A DNA stretch of 64,000 bases from Chlorogloeopsis sp038404745. Lineage in GTDB: Bacteria > Cyanobacteriota > Cyanobacteriia > Cyanobacteriales > Nostocaceae. Below, one piece after another: positions 28,665 to 38,029 of this stretch. Numbering within the stretch: the first letter of the stretch is position 1; each line of letters begins with the position of its first letter. The position numbers and the translations under genes were made by a program. The DNA is taken from assembly GCF_038404745.2 (NCBI RefSeq), contig NZ_JAYKTT020000072.1, positions 51,347 through 115,346 on the forward strand, written 5' to 3'. The notes under the pieces were generated by a model. It saw only the letters and a program-made list of their open reading frames with translations. It searched no databases and had not been told where the DNA came from.

Positions 28665-29867
28665 GTGTCAAAAAAAACTTTAGCAAATTTATCTGCATCA
28701 GACTTGTCTGGAAAGCGTGCCTTCGTGCGGGTTGATTTTAACGTGCCAGTAGATGATTCAGGTAAGATCACAGACGATACTCGGATTCGCGCCGCACTAC
28801 CAACCATCAAGGATTTGGTGCAGAAGGGAGCTAAGGTAATTCTAGCCAGCCATTTTGGGCGTCCCAAGGGTGTAGATGACAAATTGCGTCTCACTCCGGT
28901 TGCCAAACGCCTCTCTGAGTTATTAGGGCAGGAAGTTGTTAAGACTGACGACTGCATCGGTGAAGAAGTTGCAGCCAAGGTGAGCGCTCTGCAAAACGGA
29001 CAAGTGCTGTTGCTTGAGAATGTCCGCTTCTATAAAGAAGAGGAGAAAAACGATGCGGATTTTGCCCAAAAATTGGCAGCTAATGCTGATTTGTATGTCA
29101 ATGATGCTTTTGGCACTGCACACCGCGCCCATGCTTCTACTGAGGGTGTGACTCATTATTTGAGTCCTTCTGTTGCTGGATATTTGATTGAAAAGGAATT
29201 GCAGTATCTGCAAAGCGCAATTGAAAGCCCCCAACGTCCTTTAGCGGCGATTATTGGTGGTTCTAAAGTTTCTAGCAAAATTGGTGTGATTGAAACACTC
29301 TTAGAAAAGTGCGACAAACTCATTATCGGCGGTGGAATGATTTTCACTTTCTACAAAGCCCGTGGTTTGAATGTCGGTAAGTCTTTGGTGGAAGAAGATA
29401 AGCTGGAGTTGGCAAAGTCTTTAGAAGCTAAGGCGAAAGAAAAGGGTGTTACCTTCCTGTTGCCTACAGATGTGGTAGTAGCAGATAAATTTGCTGCTGA
29501 TGCTAATTCTCAAACCGTCAGCATCGAAAATATCCCCGATGGTTGGATGGGTTTGGACATTGGCCCCGATTCAGTAAAATTGTTCCAAGAAGCCCTTGCT
29601 GATTGTAAGTCGATTGTTTGGAACGGGCCGATGGGTGTGTTTGAATTTGATAAGTTTGCTGTTGGTACAGAAGCGATCGCCCACACCCTCGCTGAGGTGA
29701 GCAAACAAGGTGCTACCACTATCATTGGTGGTGGTGACTCTGTAGCGGCTGTAGAAAAAGTTGGTTTAGCCGAGCAAATGAGCCACATTTCCACTGGTGG
29801 TGGTGCTAGCTTAGAGTTGCTCGAAGGTAAAGTATTGCCTGGAATTGCAGCGCTAGACGAAGCTTAA
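28665..29867 (+). CDS. pgk: Phosphoglycerate kinase
   Basis: This 400-residue enzyme interconverts 1,3-bisphosphoglycerate plus ADP and 3-phosphoglycerate plus ATP in glycolysis and the Calvin cycle. Family landmarks are the N-terminal RVDFNVP, ASHFGRPKG, LLENVRFYKEEEKND, GGSKVSSKIGV, WNGPMGVFE and the C-terminal nucleotide loop GGGDSVAAVEK. Full length. The start is GTG with AGGAGG eight bases upstream. The gene stands alone, with a terminator after it. Confidence 0.98.
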   Translation: MSKKTLANLSASDLSGKRAFVRVDFNVPVDDSGKITDDTRIRAALPTIKDLVQKGAKVILASHFGRPKGVDDKLRLTPVAKRLSELLGQEVVKTDDCIGEEVAAKVSALQNGQVLLLENVRFYKEEEKNDADFAQKLAANADLYVNDAFGTAHRAHASTEGVTHYLSPSVAGYLIEKELQYLQSAIESPQRPLAAIIGGSKVSSKIGVIETLLEKCDKLIIGGGMIFTFYKARGLNVGKSLVEEDKLELAKSLEAKAKEKGVTFLLPTDVVVADKFAADANSQTVSIENIPDGWMGLDIGPDSVKLFQEALADCKSIVWNGPMGVFEFDKFAVGTEAIAHTLAEVSKQGATTIIGGGDSVAAVEKVGLAEQMSHISTGGGASLELLEGKVLPGIAALDEA

Positions 29868-29921
29868 AATACTTCTTGTTTTTACTTCAAGCAACTAAAA
29901 AACAATAATAGCTTTTGTCAC

Positions 29922-29949
29922 AAACCCGGTCATAGCGATCGGGTTTTTT
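29922..29949 (+). terminator. Rho-independent terminator of pgk
   Basis: Inverted repeat AAACCCG/CGGGTTT, with a loop containing part of a HIP1 site (GCGATC), is followed by a T-run. It starts about 55 bases after the pgk stop. Confidence 0.8.
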
Positions 29950-30368
29950 ATCGTCATACGGGTGAGCGGATTTTGCCGGGGCTTACTGAAAGCACGCGAT
30001 CGCTTTTTTGACTGTTATAAATTTGACTTTAATGTGAGCATCTATCTTATTTAACTTTTATAAGTTTATTAGATATATAACTATAGAGTTTGTTATTTGT
30101 ATAAAATACTTTTATCTTTATTTTAAAGTAGAAAATAAATAGTAGAAAAGCTAGCTATAAACTGCAATCCAGGCTAATTCTATAGCTGTATTAAATGCAT
30201 TTTATTTACATAAAAATAACTAGCACTAAATTTGAGAGCTAAATAATAGATAGTCACAGATTTTGCTCAAATTTGCACTTTATCTTCCGCTCGCTGTCTT
30301 TGTGTCTTTAACCACTAGTGTGTTTAGATGTAAAAGTTTATTCTCAGTGGCTATAGGACAAACTCTTG
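29950..30368. other. AT-rich intergenic region
   Basis: Apart from a HIP1-like site near 29997-30003 the region is AT-rich with no convincing frame. The promoter of the CAP-domain gene should lie here. Confidence 0.4.
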
Positions 30369-30914
30369 ATGAATCAAAAAACCATTTTCGGCATTGCTTT
30401 AGGAGCTTGTGCCTTAAGCAGTGCAACAATGGCCATTTATACGCCAAGCCAAGCTTATACCAAGAAGCACTTAGAGCCTTCTCATTCACCAAGTCGTAGC
30501 TTTCAGATAGCACAAGCTTCCAGCACTAGTGCGATAGAACAGTCGGTTCACGAGAAAATTAATGCTTACCGTGCTACCAAGGGGAAATCAGCTTTAACTC
30601 GTAACTCTTCTATTGACAGTCAGGCTAGAACTCATAGTCAGAACATGGCTAGTGGTAGTGTCCCATTTGGACATGATGGATTTCGACAGCGAGTCATAAA
30701 TACTGGTCTTTCATACAGTGCAGCTGCGGAAAATGTTGCCTACAACTGTGGAGCTAGCGATCCTGCTAAGACAGCTGTAGACGGTTGGATAAAAAGTAGC
30801 GGGCATCGCCGCAATATCGAAGGTAATTACAACCTCACTGGTATTGGTGTGGCTGCCACCACCAAAAACAATTGTGTTTATTTTTACTTCACGCAGATTT
30901 TTATGAAATCATGA
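30369..30914 (+). CDS. Secreted CAP-domain protein (SCP/PR-1/YkwD-like)
   Basis: This protein of about 181 residues has an N-terminal signal sequence (TIFGIALGACALSSATMAIY) and a CAP domain covering the C-terminal two-thirds. Visible CAP features are an initial helix with VHEKINAYRATKGKSAL, a SQARTHSQNMAS segment, the GHDGF histidine, AENVAYNCG and GWIKSSGHRRNI, which supply conserved pocket His/Glu residues. Bacterial CAP proteins are extracellular and of varied, often unknown function. The ATG at 30369 gives a better signal peptide than the TTG just before it. Confidence 0.87.
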   Translation: MNQKTIFGIALGACALSSATMAIYTPSQAYTKKHLEPSHSPSRSFQIAQASSTSAIEQSVHEKINAYRATKGKSALTRNSSIDSQARTHSQNMASGSVPFGHDGFRQRVINTGLSYSAAAENVAYNCGASDPAKTAVDGWIKSSGHRRNIEGNYNLTGIGVAATTKNNCVYFYFTQIFMKS

Positions 30915-31025
30915 TAGGCATTCTTGCTCTATTTTCTGAGTAATAATGCTGTGTCCGTAACTTTTTTGATCAACACTACATGGGGGCAATATAGCCCCCT
31001 ATACTATTTCACATTAATGTTTCAA

Positions 31026-31060
31026 GTCCAGGACTTACGCACGAGTTATGGAAGAATCAA
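31026..31060 (+). repeat. Dispersed repeat, copy 1 (GGACTTACGCA...GAAGAATC)
   Basis: About 34 bases here match a reverse-strand copy near 57989-58026 with about six differences (GACTTACG, AGTTA and GGAAGAA in the same order). It looks like a dispersed intergenic repeat. Confidence 0.6.
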
Positions 31061-31107
31061 CCGCTCCAGGCGCAGGTTCCTTGTTCCCCGTTCCCTAAAT
31101 CTACACC

Positions 31108-31299
31108 ATGACTACTGCCACCATTAACTTAGTTGTTGGTATCGAAGAATTTACCTTAATAGTGTTTTATAGTGAGGATGACGAATGGCAGTTTCGAGTC
31201 CTAAGCAGTGGTGGTGCAGTGTTTGGTGAGCGTAAGCTTTATTATTCTGCTCACGCAGCTGAAAAAGCAGGAAGAGAGTGGATTGCACAGGGAAATTGA
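31108..31299 (+). CDS. Small hypothetical protein, 63 residues
   Basis: The frame starts at an ATG and encodes a soluble protein with alternating hydrophobic pattern (INLVVGIEEFTLIVFYSEDD, EWQFRVLSSGG) and a helical end (HAAEKAGREWIAQGN). Composition is protein-like, and there is nothing on the other strand. No strong ribosome binding site is visible. I do not recognise a family. Confidence 0.55.
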   Translation: MTTATINLVVGIEEFTLIVFYSEDDEWQFRVLSSGGAVFGERKLYYSAHAAEKAGREWIAQGN

Positions 31300-31446
31300 T
31301 TAAAACTACCGATATTAACTTCCGTTGCTGATTGGCATAAAATAGCGATCGCTACTGTATTAAGTAGGTGGACATAATTAAACGTAAAATACTTATCACC
31401 AGCAAGTCAGATAGGATAAGCTTCTGCCTTCTACTTAACAACAGCT

Positions 31447-32967
31447 ATGCAAGAAATTGGCACTAAAACTCCATCATCAGGGCATATTCTCGCACTGGAC
31501 TTGGGTACCACAGGCAACCGCGCTTTCGTGTTTAATGCCCTTGGCAAAATAGTTGGGCAAGCATACAAAGAACTAACACAGTATTATCCTCAACCTGGAT
31601 GGGTAGAACACGATGCCTTACAAATTTGGCAGGATACTTGTTGGGTAATGGAAACAGCAATTGAAAATGCTCAAATTACTCTCAGTGAAATAGCCGCAAT
31701 TGGGCTAACTGTACAGCGAGAAACCTGTTTAATTTGGAATAAAACCACTGGGCAACCACTGCATCGGGCAATTGTTTGGCAAGATCGTCGTACTGCTCCT
31801 CTATGTCAACAATTGCAGCAACAAGGATATGCTGAGGAAATTTACGATCGCACTGGCTTAGTCATTGATGCTTATTTTTCTGCTACAAAACTCAGATGGC
31901 TGTTAGATAACGTCACAGGTGTTGACCTCAACAATGTCTTAGCAGGTACAATTGATACCTGGATATTGTGGAAATTAACAAGTGGGAGAGTTCATGCTAG
32001 CGACCATAGTAACGCCAGCCGCACAATGTTGATGAATCTGGCTACCTGTAAATGGGATGAAACACTTCTGGACTTACTTAAAATTCCCGCTCAGATCCTA
32101 CCCCAGATTCAACCCAGTTTAGGAAAATTTGGTGTTACCGATGCGACTGTAGTAGGCGCAGAAATTCCCATCACTGCCATCTTAGGTGATCAACAGGCAG
32201 CTTTATTTGGACATGGTTGCGATCGCCCCGGTTTGATGAAATGTACTTATGGTACAGGTAACTTTTTGGTGGCTCACACTGGCTCAAATATAGTCCGTTC
32301 CCAACACCAACTTATTTCCACAGTCGCATGGACGCAAGCTAATAATAGTAGTAATTTAGACGTTGGCTATGCCTTGGAAGGCAGTATGTTTACTAGTGGG
32401 GCGTGCATCCAATGGTTGCGGGATGGCATCAAAATTATTAAAACTGCTGCCGAAACAGAAGCGATCGCCAATCAAGTTGCAGATAATGGTGGTGTCTATT
32501 TCGTACCTGCGTTTAGCGGACTAGGTGCACCCCATTGGGATATGACGGCGAGGGGAGCATTTTTAGGAATTACCGCAGCAGTGCAACCCCAGCATTTAGT
32601 CAGATCTGTCTTAGAAGCGATCGCCTACCAAGTTAAAGAAGTAGTGCAAGCAATAGATGCATCTTCTCGCACTTCAATGCAAAGATTAATCGTGGATGGT
32701 GGTGCGTGTGACAACAATTTTCTGATGCAGTTCCAAGCAGATATATTGGGTATTCCTGTCGAACGTCCGGTGATGCGCGATATAACTGTACAGGGTATAG
32801 CATTTGCAGCAGGATTAGCGGTTGGATTTTGGCATAGTTATGAGGAACTAGTGCAACAACGGCAAATTGATCGTGTCTTTGAACCTGGCGTGGGTAGAGA
32901 ATATGCAATAGCTAACTTTGCTACCTGGCAAAAAGCGCTAGAACGGGCTAAACATTGGGTGGAATAA
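31447..32967 (+). CDS. glpK: Glycerol kinase (FGGY family)
   Basis: This 506-residue protein probably phosphorylates glycerol to glycerol 3-phosphate using ATP. FGGY family landmarks are the N-terminal phosphate loop LDLGTTGNRAFVF, QPGWVEHDALQIW, TVQRETCLIWNK, the substrate-region WQDRRTAP, GDQQAALFGHG, and the C-terminal GVYFVPAFSGLGAPHWD and LIVDGGACDNNFLMQFQAD signatures. These fit glycerol kinase better than xylulokinase. No glycerol facilitator or GlpD is adjacent. Confidence 0.93.
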   Translation: MQEIGTKTPSSGHILALDLGTTGNRAFVFNALGKIVGQAYKELTQYYPQPGWVEHDALQIWQDTCWVMETAIENAQITLSEIAAIGLTVQRETCLIWNKTTGQPLHRAIVWQDRRTAPLCQQLQQQGYAEEIYDRTGLVIDAYFSATKLRWLLDNVTGVDLNNVLAGTIDTWILWKLTSGRVHASDHSNASRTMLMNLATCKWDETLLDLLKIPAQILPQIQPSLGKFGVTDATVVGAEIPITAILGDQQAALFGHGCDRPGLMKCTYGTGNFLVAHTGSNIVRSQHQLISTVAWTQANNSSNLDVGYALEGSMFTSGACIQWLRDGIKIIKTAAETEAIANQVADNGGVYFVPAFSGLGAPHWDMTARGAFLGITAAVQPQHLVRSVLEAIAYQVKEVVQAIDASSRTSMQRLIVDGGACDNNFLMQFQADILGIPVERPVMRDITVQGIAFAAGLAVGFWHSYEELVQQRQIDRVFEPGVGREYAIANFATWQKALERAKHWVE

Positions 32968-33109
32968 AGGTGGGGATAGGCGATCGCTTTCCCATGATTG
33001 TGCGATCGTGCTCATTCAACATTCTTTAGCTCGCATAACCGGACTTGGTTTGTTTGGCACTGACTTCCAGTCGCTAGGGGAAAGAGTAGTTGTGAAGGCG
33101 GAGTTGAGA

Positions 33110-34408
33110 TTATGGCGATATTCGATATCTATCCCGTGGGTAAAGTGTCGCTTGCCTAACATTTGCTAAATGCAAAATTCTCGATGTCAGTCTTTCTAGT
33201 CCAATCGCTAATCCTCCATGCGGCGGCATTCCGATTTCAAACATTTGTAGATGATGTTCAAAAGGCAGAGGATCAATATTACGGTTATAAAGTGCTTGCT
33301 CTAAATCACTGCGTTTGTGAATTCGTTGTCCACCTGTTGTGATTTCAATACCTTCAAAAAGTAGGTCAAAGCTTTGAGAAGCTCCTTGCTCACCTCGTGG
33401 CTGAGTATAAAATGGTCGTCCGGTAAGCGGAAAGCCAAGTACAAACACAGCAGATATTCCTGTTTCTGATTCTGCTAGTTCGCATAGCTGGCGTTCTGCT
33501 TCCGGATCTAGATCATCTATCAAATCAGTACGACCAAAGTAGTGCTTGAGTTTTTCTAAACATTGATCAAATTCCCATGTAGGGATATGAAGCATTAAAG
33601 GTAATGGGTTTGAACGATATTTTTCAACTATAGGAGCGTAATCTTGATTAAGTCGTTCAAAAATGAAGTTTAGGAGTTCTCGCTCTAACTGTATGACTTC
33701 TTCAAGACTATCGATAAATCCTAGCTCAATATCTAAAGAGTAATATTCAGTCAGGTGACGACTACTAGCGTGTGGTTCAGCACGATAAACATGACCAGTT
33801 TCAAAAACTCTTTCTAAGCCTGCCACCGCCTGTTCTTTATAGAATTGCGGACTTTGAGCGAGGTAAGCTGAACGCTCAAAATATTTGATTTCAAATACAT
33901 TTGTTCCACCTTCAGTTCCACCTGAAACTATTTTTGATGTGACTATTTCAGTGAAGTTTCGCTCCCTTAAGAATTGGCGAAAGTAATGCAGAATTGCCGC
34001 CTGTATCCTGAAGATATCACCAATACTGTCATTTCGGAGTGATAGCGGACGGTAATTCAAAATGGTGTCGATGCTGATATCACCCAGATCGGTAGCAGAA
34101 TTGAATGGCAATAAATGAGTAACTCGATTGAGTAAAGAAATCTGCAATACTTCCACCTCAAAACCTTTACGGGCGCGCGAGTCTGCTCTAACTTTACCTC
34201 TAACTTCAACTGGCTCGTCTAACTTAAGTGAAATTTCCCGTAAGGCATCTGAATCAGCAACACACTGAATTTCTCCACTACAGTCTTTAAGAATAATGAA
34301 TGTTGTGCGAGCCAGCACTCGCAGACGATAGATCCAACCTCGAATGATAATCTCTTCTACAAGTGATGAGTTGAGCGAGGCAATCAACGTTCGTGTAACG
34401 TTCTCCAT
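33110..34408 (-). CDS. Archaeal-type aspartyl-tRNA synthetase (class IIb)
   Basis: This 432-residue protein charges tRNA with aspartate, by family. It has an N-terminal OB-fold anticodon domain (about 1-105; RGWIYRLRVLARTTFIILKD) and a class II catalytic core. Motif 2 is YRAEPHASSRHLTEY and motif 3 is GLAIGLERLTSRIL. Length (~430) and motifs fit the archaeal/eukaryotic AspRS group, whereas bacterial AspRS is about 590 residues with a GAD insertion. Cyanobacteria normally carry the bacterial form, so this is likely an additional copy. Such enzymes can be nondiscriminating (acting on tRNA-Asn too), but that cannot be decided here. No obvious ribosome binding site. Confidence 0.85.
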   Translation of the reverse strand: MENVTRTLIASLNSSLVEEIIIRGWIYRLRVLARTTFIILKDCSGEIQCVADSDALREISLKLDEPVEVRGKVRADSRARKGFEVEVLQISLLNRVTHLLPFNSATDLGDISIDTILNYRPLSLRNDSIGDIFRIQAAILHYFRQFLRERNFTEIVTSKIVSGGTEGGTNVFEIKYFERSAYLAQSPQFYKEQAVAGLERVFETGHVYRAEPHASSRHLTEYYSLDIELGFIDSLEEVIQLERELLNFIFERLNQDYAPIVEKYRSNPLPLMLHIPTWEFDQCLEKLKHYFGRTDLIDDLDPEAERQLCELAESETGISAVFVLGFPLTGRPFYTQPRGEQGASQSFDLLFEGIEITTGGQRIHKRSDLEQALYNRNIDPLPFEHHLQMFEIGMPPHGGLAIGLERLTSRILHLANVRQATLYPRDRYRISP

Positions 34409-35284
34409 ATCAAATGTTCCGCAAAAACTATCAATAGGCTCAGGCTAAAGCCTGCACTATGTTGTTGCTGGAACCATAGAATGGCGGTGCCATCCAGCTT
34501 CCACGAACTTTACTTTCAGCTTGATGGAAAGTTGATGATAAGAACGTGGCACTCACTTGCTGCGATATCGTTGCAGATACGTTTCACCTTACTAATGCCC
34601 ATTTCTGCCAGTTTAAGACTGATCGGAAATCTCCTTTTCAGGTAAACCTCTCCGAGGGGTCTATCCTCTTCTATGAGTTGAGCAAATCATAACGTTAAAT
34701 TAAATGAGTATCAAGTGGATTTTAAACGTATGATGTGATCTACAACCCCGATGACTGGCGACGCAATGGACATTTACCTTTTGAGGTGTATTGTTTAGTT
34801 AATAGTTCTTATCAATCGCAGATTGAAGAACCTTTGTGGATGCCATAAATTTCTGAGGAGAAAATTTATTTATGATGCGATTTTATCTCCCAAAAACAAC
34901 AACACCCAAGCTCTTAGTAGCTTAAATATTCCCTCTCTTTTGTGATTCTATCTAGGCTTGCTGATTAACAATTAATAACCAGCCATATTGCCTCTTGATA
35001 CTACTAATATGAGGAAATATAAGCGTTTGTCTTGGGTGTTGCTGTTAGTTGACAAGACAGATGCTTCAACAGCGTTTTTACCTCTTAACTAAATTGAACC
35101 ATTGAACCTTTGGAATCGAGGCTGTTTTATCTGCCAAGGAAGCTTTTTAGCTTCTACTCTTAGATTATCACTAACAATCATAAACGGTATTTTTTGAAAC
35201 TAAACTTTACTTTTGTTTTGTTTGCTTCATAACAATATAAACACTTCTTAATACTCCTAGTGCCAATTATATTAGCACTGCTGC
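34409..35284. other. 876-base gene-poor stretch
   Basis: It holds a small CAGGCT/AGCCTG palindrome near 34441, and a fragment of a Uma2-like gene at 34729-34848. The remainder shows no protein-like frame or terminator that I can support. Confidence 0.5.
34729..34848 (+). pseudogene. C-terminal fragment of a Uma2-like (DUF820) protein
   Basis: About 39 codons read YDVIYNPDDWRRNGHLPFEV, then LVNSSYQ and EEPLWMP before TAA. The order (V-IY-P-DW, then EVY-LV, then EP-WMP) is characteristic of the Uma2/DUF820 putative nuclease family. A stop codon lies just upstream and the protein would lack the rest of the domain, so it is a remnant. Confidence 0.55.
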
Positions 35285-36283
35285 TCACATTTTTAGATAT
35301 TTCTTTTTCGCTTTTTTGAATATTGTCTGTATATGTAATTTTGCCAGACGCATTCTTGTCAGATTTTTGATATTAGAAGAATACCTAGCTTTGTGGTCAA
35401 AGAAAGCGTTTAGCTCATCCAAAATTACTTGTAAACGCTTAGTAATATTTTCAGTGCGATATTCCGCAAAAAAATCTGGATACAACTCTGGTAGATTTAC
35501 AGATGTTAGCGCCTTCAGAATTCTTTGAACATCATACTCTTTTGAATATCCAGCAATTTTATAGCAATTAAATCCAGGATCTAAATAATCAGACAACCCA
35601 CCATTGACACTAGAGAAAACCTGACAGCCACAAGCAAGCGCTTCCATTGGTTGCAATCCAAATCCTTCGCTTACACCTTGTTGCGCCCAGTATTCAGCAG
35701 AGTCATACAGGTAAATCTTAGTGCGATTGAATAACCCAACTAAATCTTCTACGTAGGAATCAACAACAAATACTTGACACTGCTGCTGCAAAGCTGGAAT
35801 TAATTCCTGCATTAAATATTTAGAAGATTTTCTTGCTTGGACTAAAACATCAATATCTCTTTCAAAATTTAAATTTTGAAACTCCTCAGATATTTGATTA
35901 GGTAAATAATAAATGAGAGAGTTGGGAGAGTGTTGTCCCCAATATCCCATTGTATTTCGGCTGACAGTAATAATTGGAATACTTGCAGGAAGTTTAAATC
36001 CATAGCCCGTACTGTGGGCATGGTAAACAACATTATATTGCTTGAGTTTGATAGCTAGTCGAGCGACATCAAATCCCCAGCTAATAACAAAAATGACATC
36101 ATTTAAGTTTTGCTCTTGAAGTACGTCATCTATAAAAAGTTTACCTTCCTCTCGGTGACGGTAAGTTACAATCTCAGCACTACAAATTTGTTTGGCAAGA
36201 TTCAATGTTTTTAATTCTGCCCAAAGTCCCCCACAAGCAAACTTGCCATCTGTCCCAGGAAGTAAAAAGTACAGTTTTCTCAT
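35285..36283 (-). CDS. Glycosyltransferase, GT-B fold (group 1/GT4-like)
   Basis: This 332-residue protein carries a GT4-type C-terminal half. The motif SEGFGLQPMEALACGCQVF, followed by GGLSDYL, forms the nucleotide-sugar phosphate-binding site, including the E-x7-E pattern. The N-terminal half starts LYFLLPGTDGKFACGGLWAE, with the glycine-rich acceptor loop. Its likely role is in making a polysaccharide or glycolipid; sugar and acceptor are unknown. No membrane segments are visible. It stands alone, divergent from nothing obviously related. Confidence 0.8.
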   Translation of the reverse strand: MRKLYFLLPGTDGKFACGGLWAELKTLNLAKQICSAEIVTYRHREEGKLFIDDVLQEQNLNDVIFVISWGFDVARLAIKLKQYNVVYHAHSTGYGFKLPASIPIITVSRNTMGYWGQHSPNSLIYYLPNQISEEFQNLNFERDIDVLVQARKSSKYLMQELIPALQQQCQVFVVDSYVEDLVGLFNRTKIYLYDSAEYWAQQGVSEGFGLQPMEALACGCQVFSSVNGGLSDYLDPGFNCYKIAGYSKEYDVQRILKALTSVNLPELYPDFFAEYRTENITKRLQVILDELNAFFDHKARYSSNIKNLTRMRLAKLHIQTIFKKAKKKYLKM

Positions 36284-36396
36284 TACGCAATTTTCCTAAA
36301 TGCAAGAATATAGGGGACAGGGAACAGGGAACAGGAGGAATTTGAATAAAAGTTTCTCCGCGTCACCGCGTCTCTATCCTCCCCGCGTCCTCTTTC

Positions 36397-37050
36397 TTAT
36401 TCCCGCCAACGCACTTTCACGAAATTGGCTTCACGTCCCCATACATCTCGTGTAGGTGTTATGTTTTCCACTTCTACATTAAAGGGAATGGCTGTTGTTA
36501 AATAACGCTGTGCTAAAGCACCAATATTAGGAGCTAATTCTGCCGCAGTTGTGGCTGCTAACCCCAAACCGATGAGTTGTTCAATCGGCCCTCGTGGTAA
36601 CAATAGATGTGTACCTACAGCAAGTCCAGCTGTTAGCAACATTGCCACTGATAAATTTGTACCACAACGAGGATGTACGGCTAAATGCCATTCTCCATTG
36701 GTCAAGCGATTGAGAGCAAGGTTGACTGCACGTCGCAAATCGCTAATATTTACCTGACCATAAAGATAAAATCCTTGCTCTGTAGATAAACCACTCAACA
36801 GTTCGTTATCTAATTGAAAATTGCTAGGGCTTCTTTGATTAAAATGGGTTGCTTTTGATTCGCTTAAAACCCATACAGTAGCATGTTCTAAAGCATGAAC
36901 CTGCCGCAGCATAAGAATTTCTTTCAACCCCGGAATAAAAGATAGCAGCCTAAGTAAATCGGCATCTAATGTAGGTTGAGGTGCTGTAAAATCAAAATTA
37001 AATAAATCAAAAGTGAAGTCGCCAGTTTCGGCAGAAGCAGAAGTAGTCAT
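36397..37050 (-). CDS. Conserved cyanobacterial protein, DUF6391-like
   Basis: This 217-residue protein has HALEHATVWVL at about residues 51-61, then RAVNLALNRLTNGEWHLAVHPRCGTN and a hydrophobic stretch (LSVAMLLTAGLAVGTHLLLP) that may be one or two membrane helices. I associate this pattern with DUF6391, an uncharacterised family in cyanobacteria. The His-rich HALEHAT and HPRCGTN motifs look like a metal site, which is inference. GGAG is about 11 bases upstream of the ATG. Confidence 0.65.
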   Translation of the reverse strand: MTTSASAETGDFTFDLFNFDFTAPQPTLDADLLRLLSFIPGLKEILMLRQVHALEHATVWVLSESKATHFNQRSPSNFQLDNELLSGLSTEQGFYLYGQVNISDLRRAVNLALNRLTNGEWHLAVHPRCGTNLSVAMLLTAGLAVGTHLLLPRGPIEQLIGLGLAATTAAELAPNIGALAQRYLTTAIPFNVEVENITPTRDVWGREANFVKVRWRE

Positions 37051-37233
37051 AGGAAAACTGCTCCTAACGCTGATGGAGCAATATGGTTTTTTTCAAATGT
37101 ACCTTCTCAACGTGGAGATTGTTGCTAATTTTTGTTGACTAGCCTAAAAATAGGGCTAGGAAGAGGACAAGGGGCAGGACAGACAAGGTGACAAGGGGAG
37201 AAGACGTGACTCACGATCCTTTCCCTTGTCCAC

Positions 37234-37263
37234 GCCAGTCGCTACAACGCGCTGGCTCCCCCA
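37234..37263 (+). repeat. Palindromic dispersed repeat (GCCAGTCGCTACAAC...GCTGGC)
   Basis: Arms CCAG/CTGG flank CGCTACAAC, followed by CTCCCCC. Related copies occur at 52697-52743 and within a kinase gene at about 51330-51480. It is flanked by low-complexity GGGGA/CCCCG-type intergenic repeats. Confidence 0.6.
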
Positions 37264-37400
37264 TCCTCTTTCTCCGTGTCCCCGCGTCCTCTTCCCAATC
37301 CCCAATACTCTGTTACGCTTGATTTTGAGAGGTTCACACTGAACACGAGGCGTGAGGAGGGGAACGAAAGATAACCTATCCAAATTTGCTTAACAACATA

Positions 37401-37679
37401 CTAGTAATTTGTTGATTCTCCATTTTGATTGGGCAGAGAACAGCAGTTGACATCGTCTAAGCAAACTTTACCCCAGTGTAATGCCCAGCGAACAAGAGCT
37501 ACTCGATTATCTGTCCCCGTTTTGGTGAGAATGTTGCTGATATGATTATCAACTGTACGTTTGCTAATTTCAAGTTTACCTGCAATTTCTTGGTTAGTTA
37601 AGCCAGCGGCCACCAAGTCAATTATTTGCAGTTCTCTGTCTGACAGACTAACAGGGGTCTGAGACTCGCCACCAGCCAT
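37401..37679 (-). CDS. pedR: LuxR-type HTH regulator, PedR-like
   Basis: This 92-residue protein is almost only a LuxR helix-turn-helix (LSDRELQIIDLVAAGLTNQ, EIAGKLEISKRTVDNHISNI). There is no receiver domain. In Synechocystis the short LuxR protein PedR (Ssl0564) senses photosynthetic electron transport via thioredoxin and a cysteine. This protein has Cys73, Cys79 and Cys80 after the HTH, which fits. AAGGAGG lies about 12 bases upstream. The name rests on length, domain and cysteines, and I have not compared sequences. Confidence 0.75.
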   Translation of the reverse strand: MAGGESQTPVSLSDRELQIIDLVAAGLTNQEIAGKLEISKRTVDNHISNILTKTGTDNRVALVRWALHWGKVCLDDVNCCSLPNQNGESTNY

Positions 37680-38029
37680 GCGTTATTTTCTCCTCCTTAG
37701 TATATGTACTTAATGCTCTCTCTCATTCTAGAAGATTCTTTAGCTGGTAGGCATTTCCAGTATAATTAAAAGTGCTATATGTTAATACTTTAATGTTTAA
37801 TTTAAGATTGGCAGTAATACACGATCGCACTACAATGACTTTTTTGAGTTTTGTGTAGAATTCAAAGAAAATTTTACTAGTCTAAAAAGCATCAGGTGCA
37901 AGCGTTTTCAGCTATTTTAATTAGCAAAAAATGCGATGGAAATGTATGAATGACTGCCGAAAAAAATAGAAAGTATTGTAGATTTTATACTGGATAATTC
38001 CTCTTCCAACATCGAAAATCAAAAATCAG
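37680..38029. promoter_or_regulatory. Divergent intergenic region between pedR-like gene and sugar kinase gene
   Basis: Both neighbours start outward from this 350-base AT-rich gap, so it should carry both promoters. I see no clear operator or hairpin. Confidence 0.4.

Noticed and set aside
37156..37383. 75-codon minus strand frame
   Set aside because: It spans palindromic and GGGGA/CCCCG repeats and shows no family features.
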